Below are positions 61,801 through 64,000 of a stretch of 64,000 nucleotides of DNA, in pieces. Positions within the stretch are counted from its first letter, which is position 1, and every line of letters starts with the position of its first letter. This DNA comes from Ulota crispa (taxonomy: Eukaryota > Streptophyta > Bryopsida > Orthotrichales > Orthotrichaceae): contig OY987244.1 in assembly GCA_963920765.1 (NCBI GenBank), positions 18,084,358 through 18,148,357 of the forward strand. The letters are read 5' to 3'. The translations under genes were made by a program, and so were the position numbers. The notes under the pieces were generated by a model that worked only from the letters and a program-made list of their open reading frames with translations, was not told where the DNA came from and did no database searches.

Positions 61801-64000
61801 TCAGCTACCATCCGCTTTTTAGAGATTTTTTTTTGATTTGCCAAGCGCAAGGCATAAATTTGACACTTTTGTAAAATAAGCGGAGGACACACTCTTCTAA
61901 AATTTGGGTGTCAAAATGCCTATTTGTAATATTGTTTAAGTGTCAAAACTTCCTTTATTTTAGAAATCTAGATGTCCTACTTGGTATTTCTTCCAATTTT
62001 TTTCCCTAGTAACATTAATTTCCAGAATTGCATAATCAACAGATACCTTTTTGTAATTTTTGGAGGTATCAAAATGACACTTTCTACAAATTTATGAGTG
62101 TTGAGAGAGAAGTAGTCGAAGAGGAGAGAGATGTTACTTCAGCTGCTGCAATGGTATCGTAGAAGACATGGAGACGAATGCTTGTGAAGAGCTTGGTGCC
62201 CACAACGATAGGCTTGCCAATGGTCAACGTCCCTGTTTTATCAAAAATCACCGTCTTCACCTACAGCCAGAAAAGCACAACGAAGCAACCAATCCCCTTT
62301 CATGGCATCAGCTTCTGAGTGTCATAAAGCAGTACGACTAGACGACTTTTCTTTTGCTTTTTCTTTTTCTTTTTCCACACTTTCAATGAGTGGCAGTACC
62401 ATCTAAGGTATCACTTTTTTTCTGGACGAAAGAAATTGCAGCAGTTATTGTAAAGATAAAGTAGCCAATGGAAGGGGAGACAAACCTTATGTGCAGCTTC
62501 AAGGGCCTGACCTCCTTTGATGAGAATACCCTGAGTGGCGCCTTTCCCGGTTGCCACCATGATTGCCGTGGGCGTGGCAAGGCCAAGAGCGCAAGGACAG
62601 GCAATGACAAGTACGGATATGCCGAACTGTAGTGCTAGCTCGAACTCATCCATTGAAGAAGGAATCCATGACCTGGGGTAAGACCGTAGTCTGCCTCCTA
62701 GATACCAAGCTAGCCACGTGATAAACGATGCAATCACCACCTACACACCACATGCACTTCACAAGCTCAGAAAAAGAGCTAGACCAATTCCAAAAATTCA
62801 TTACAATACTTATACCTTTCTGAAACACACCACAAAACTGTTACTAGTTTCTTCTACACAGCAAATATGCTCCACCAAAGACCGATCACTGGTATGATAT
62901 GGATCTGCAAGGTTGCAATTAGTCAAGAGGAGTGTATAGTTCGCTTTGTGTCATAAGTAACTTAAAAACTTATGTTTTGACTTGATTAAAGTTCAAAGAG
63001 GCTCAATTAATCTAGAAGAATAGGGAGTACTCCATTGGATTGTTAATTTACACTTATATGTAGGAAGTCAAAGGAAAACACAACATGAAAACCCAGGATA
63101 TCTCTGGTAAACCATTTCTTTAAACCACGAAAAAATAAGCCAATGTTACAATAAGGTGAGAAACTTTTACCGTGGGCACAAAATACGTGGAAATACGATC
63201 GGCATACTTTTGAACTGGAGCTTTGCCCATTTGAGCAGCTTCCACCAGGCGAACAATCTGTGCTAAGGCAGTCTCCGCCCCAACATGAGTGGCTTGGATA
63301 TGAAGCACACCGTTGTCGTTCATGGTGCCACCTATGACTTTGTCTCCGAGTATTTTCGGCACAGGGCGAGCCTCACCCGTGATCATGCTCTCGTTCACAA
63401 ACGATTGTCCCCACACGACCAGCCCATCAGTGGGAACTTTGGAACCTGGCACGACCTGCTCAAACTCAGTCATGGTGTCTGCCCTTGTTACGGCAAGCGA
63501 GAGAGGCATGCAGCAGAACTAGAATAATAACAACAATAGCAGTTAACCAGAGTTGGTGCTCCACAAAGTATCTTAAATTGCAAATCCTCCAAAACACTAC
63601 AAACAAGCACGAAGTGCAGCTTACTGGCCGGGGCATTGATAAAAGAATAGTATCATTAAACGTGAAAAACATACCTTGATGATGTCTCGTCTTTGAATGA
63701 GCTCAGAGTCGATCTCTCTCTCGTTGGTCACAGTCCCGTGCTCGTCGAGGGTGAGCAGAGTGGCGGTGTCCGGAGCCAGATCCATGAGCTTAGCAATAGC
63801 TTCGGAGGTTTTTCCTTTCGCCATGACTTCCAAATACTTCCCAAGAATGATGAACGAAATCAGCATGGCGCTGGTTTCGAAGAAATCTGTTCCTTTGAAA
63901 GTAGACGAGGTAGCAGCTCGCAGAACCGTGTAAACAGAATAAAAGTAGGCTGCATTGGTGCCTAAGGCAATCAACACATCCATGTTCGACGAACCACGAC
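58849..64000 (-). CDS. HMA5: HMA5-type copper-transporting P1B-ATPase, 5' part outside window
   Basis: Heavy-metal P-type ATPase that exports Cu(+) across a membrane using ATP. Six exons, all phase 0 with GT/AG borders, read on the minus strand: 64000-63675 (partial), 63455-63171, 62740-62486, 62260-62138, 61195-60716 and 59259-58849, giving 625 residues. The metal-binding N-terminal domains lie outside the window. Landmarks in order are [25 protein letters not shown] (actuator TGE), CPC in the sixth transmembrane segment, DKTGT (phosphorylated Asp), SEHPLAKA (nucleotide domain HP), [21 protein letters not shown], and the Cu-specific GYN and MAASS motifs in the last two membrane spans. Sequence and C terminus resemble HMA5 more than RAN1/HMA7, judged from memory. 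Intron 59260-60715 contains a TTAA-type element. No inactivating change was seen. Confidence 0.95.
59434..59834. mobile_element. TTAA-type TIR element in an HMA5 intron, 401 bp
   Basis: The left end is TTAA|CCCCTAAACGACCCAGTG and the inverted right end is TAAA|CCCTTAAACGACCACAGGG. The right flank is one base off TTAA. It lies within the intron 59260-60715 and does not touch the splice sites. Confidence 0.65.
60297..60663. mobile_element. possible Tourist-like element in an HMA5 intron
   Basis: The right end GGGACATAGTGTGAAGTGC resembles the right end of the Tourist-like MITEs (GGCCATAGTGTGAAGTGGCC). The left end after TAA reads GGGGCAAGTCGGAC and then ATGTCCC. The match between the ends is partial. 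It ends 53 bp from the exon at 60716. Confidence 0.35.
61196..62137. other. HMA5 intron of 942 bp
   Basis: The intron is AT-rich. A TTAACCCTTTCATGC at 61632-61646 resembles the left end of the TTAA-type family, but no partner end was found. No other feature was seen. Confidence 0.5.

Overview
The window looks like nuclear DNA from a land plant, most likely a bryophyte (moss-like). The genes are intron-containing plant genes: two HCT-type BAHD acyltransferases, BUB3, an SYP5-type syntaxin and an HMA5-type copper ATPase. The space between them is AT-rich and full of small non-autonomous DNA transposons. The bryophyte call rests on the gene style and on the extra loop in the HCT proteins; it is inference.

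Layout: 1-6990 is intergenic DNA with a Mutator-type foldback element, several TTAA-flanked elements and a Tourist-like MITE. HCT copy 1 lies at 7802-10030 (+) and carries an in-frame decapeptide minisatellite. From 10.5 to 33.75 kb no gene is supported. That tract holds two 3.3-kb CACTA-type elements (11050-14364 and 26574-29931), TTAA-flanked elements, Mutator foldbacks, TA-flanked MITEs and a long palindrome. BUB3 lies at 34192-37475 (+, nine exons). HCT copy 2 lies at 41096-43171 (+) and is followed by three tandem palindromes of about 870 bp (44100-46731). More repeats fill 46.9-55.0 kb. SYP5 lies at 55479-57477 (+, six exons), tail-to-tail with HMA5 (58849-64000, -, six exons visible, 5' part outside the window).

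The genes do not form an operon or pathway. HCT acts in the phenolic ester (lignin- or cuticle-type) pathway, BUB3 in the spindle checkpoint, SYP5 in endosomal/vacuolar fusion, and HMA5 in copper export. The two HCT copies are a local duplication: exon phases, intron 1 and the 5' leader are alike, but the promoters are not.

The most notable non-genic content is the transposon landscape. At least ten elements have termini starting CCC, with TAA-rich inverted repeats, and mostly TTAA on both sides, a piggyBac-like signature. One of them contains a CACTA element (3-bp TSD) that itself contains a Mutator foldback (9-bp TSD). All exon and element borders were read by eye from the sequence; no database search or alignment program was used.
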